Shown: positions 4,783-5,082 of the stretch, piece after piece
How positions within the stretch are numbered: the stretch's first letter is position 1
Layout: the number at the start of each line of letters is the position of its first letter
DNA from: Chloroflexota bacterium
Lineage (GTDB): Bacteria; Chloroflexota; Anaerolineae; Aggregatilineales; Phototrophicaceae
DNA: 5,082 nt
Assembly: GCA_023392115.1 (NCBI GenBank)
Contig: JAEVZT010000626.1
Location: 1 to 5,082, forward strand
Direction: 5' to 3'
The notes under the pieces: model-generated
Databases searched by the model: none
What the model was told of the DNA's origin: nothing
The model's input: the letters and a program-made list of their open reading frames with translations, nothing else
Program-made: the position numbers and the translations under genes

Positions 4783-5082
4783 GTGAACGTTCGAAACAAG
4801 CCTACGGAAATCGCCCCCGTCAACGGGACTGCGCGCGCTCTTTCCCCGGTGCCGCCGCCGATCCTCGACGTGCGCGACCTGACCATCCAGTACAACGGCG
4901 AACCGGCGATCGACCATGTAAGCTTCACAGTCCAGTCCGGCGACCGTATCGCCATCATCGGACCAAACGGCGCGGGCAAGTCGACGCTCCTCAAAGCGGT
5001 GCTAGGGCTGATCCGCCACCAGTCGGGCGACATCCGTTTGAGCATTCCACCGGAACACATCGGCTACGTGCCGCAGTACCAG
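4783..5082 (+). CDS. znuC: Metal ABC transporter ATP-binding protein (ZnuC type), 3'-truncated
   Basis: The first 100 residues of an ABC ATPase are present; the frame is open at the window end. It powers import of the metal delivered by the ZnuA-like protein through a permease expected downstream. Visible parts are the aromatic A-loop region (Y37), Walker A GPNGAGKST (60-68) and the Q-loop YVPQYQ (95-100, Q98). The signature, Walker B and H-loop lie beyond the window. The GTG start at 4783 has AAGGG 5 bases upstream and comes one base after the znuA stop, so the genes are almost certainly cotranscribed. This start gives about 26 residues of Pro/Ala-rich sequence before the conserved ILDVRDLTI strand, longer than usual for ZnuC. 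A later GTG at codon 23 or 30 is possible but lacks a better ribosome site. Confidence 0.9.
   Translation, partial: MNVRNKPTEIAPVNGTARALSPVPPPILDVRDLTIQYNGEPAIDHVSFTVQSGDRIAIIGPNGAGKSTLLKAVLGLIRHQSGDIRLSIPPEHIGYVPQYQ

Overview
The window looks like part of the chromosome of a GC-rich, probably monoderm bacterium. Chloroflexota (Anaerolineae-like) is the best guess. The grounds are the gene styles, the GC-rich codon use, and intergenic C/G-rich palindromic repeats of a kind I recall from such genomes. This placement is inference and was not checked by any search.

Layout. Four genes read leftward on the minus strand, and a transport operon reads rightward from a shared control region at about 3690-3777. 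The minus-strand series begins with a Fur-superfamily zinc regulator (zur-like, 3689 to 3234). Its stop codon overlaps the start of a GT4-type glycosyltransferase (3237 to 2086). After a gap of about 170 bases with a candidate promoter comes a PspA/IM30-family protein (1912 to 1199), then a coiled-coil protein with two membrane helices (980 to 162). The last two are separated by a palindromic repeat element. Downstream lie a second repeat copy, several hairpins and a good intrinsic terminator (27-49, minus strand). On the plus strand, a cluster A-I (ZnuA/TroA-type) metal-binding protein (3777-4781) is followed one base later by the ABC ATPase of the same transporter (4783 onward, cut by the window end). 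The permease presumably lies beyond.

How the genes work together. The 87-base space between the zur-like gene and znuA holds a 40-base imperfect inverted repeat (3717-3756). It resolves into two 15-base Fur-family-like boxes of the form TGA-N9-TCA, centred 23 bases apart. One box covers the -10 region of a plausible znuA promoter. The other covers the expected transcription start of a strong extended -10 promoter for the regulator gene. The simplest model is a zinc-sensing repressor that controls both high-affinity zinc uptake and its own operon. Because the glycosyltransferase is translationally overlapped with the regulator, it would be under the same metal control, which is the most unusual aspect of this arrangement.

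The PspA-like and two-TM coiled-coil pair looks like a membrane-stress module in which a soluble ESCRT-III-like protein works with a membrane-anchored coiled-coil partner. That functional link is inferred from adjacency and architecture only.
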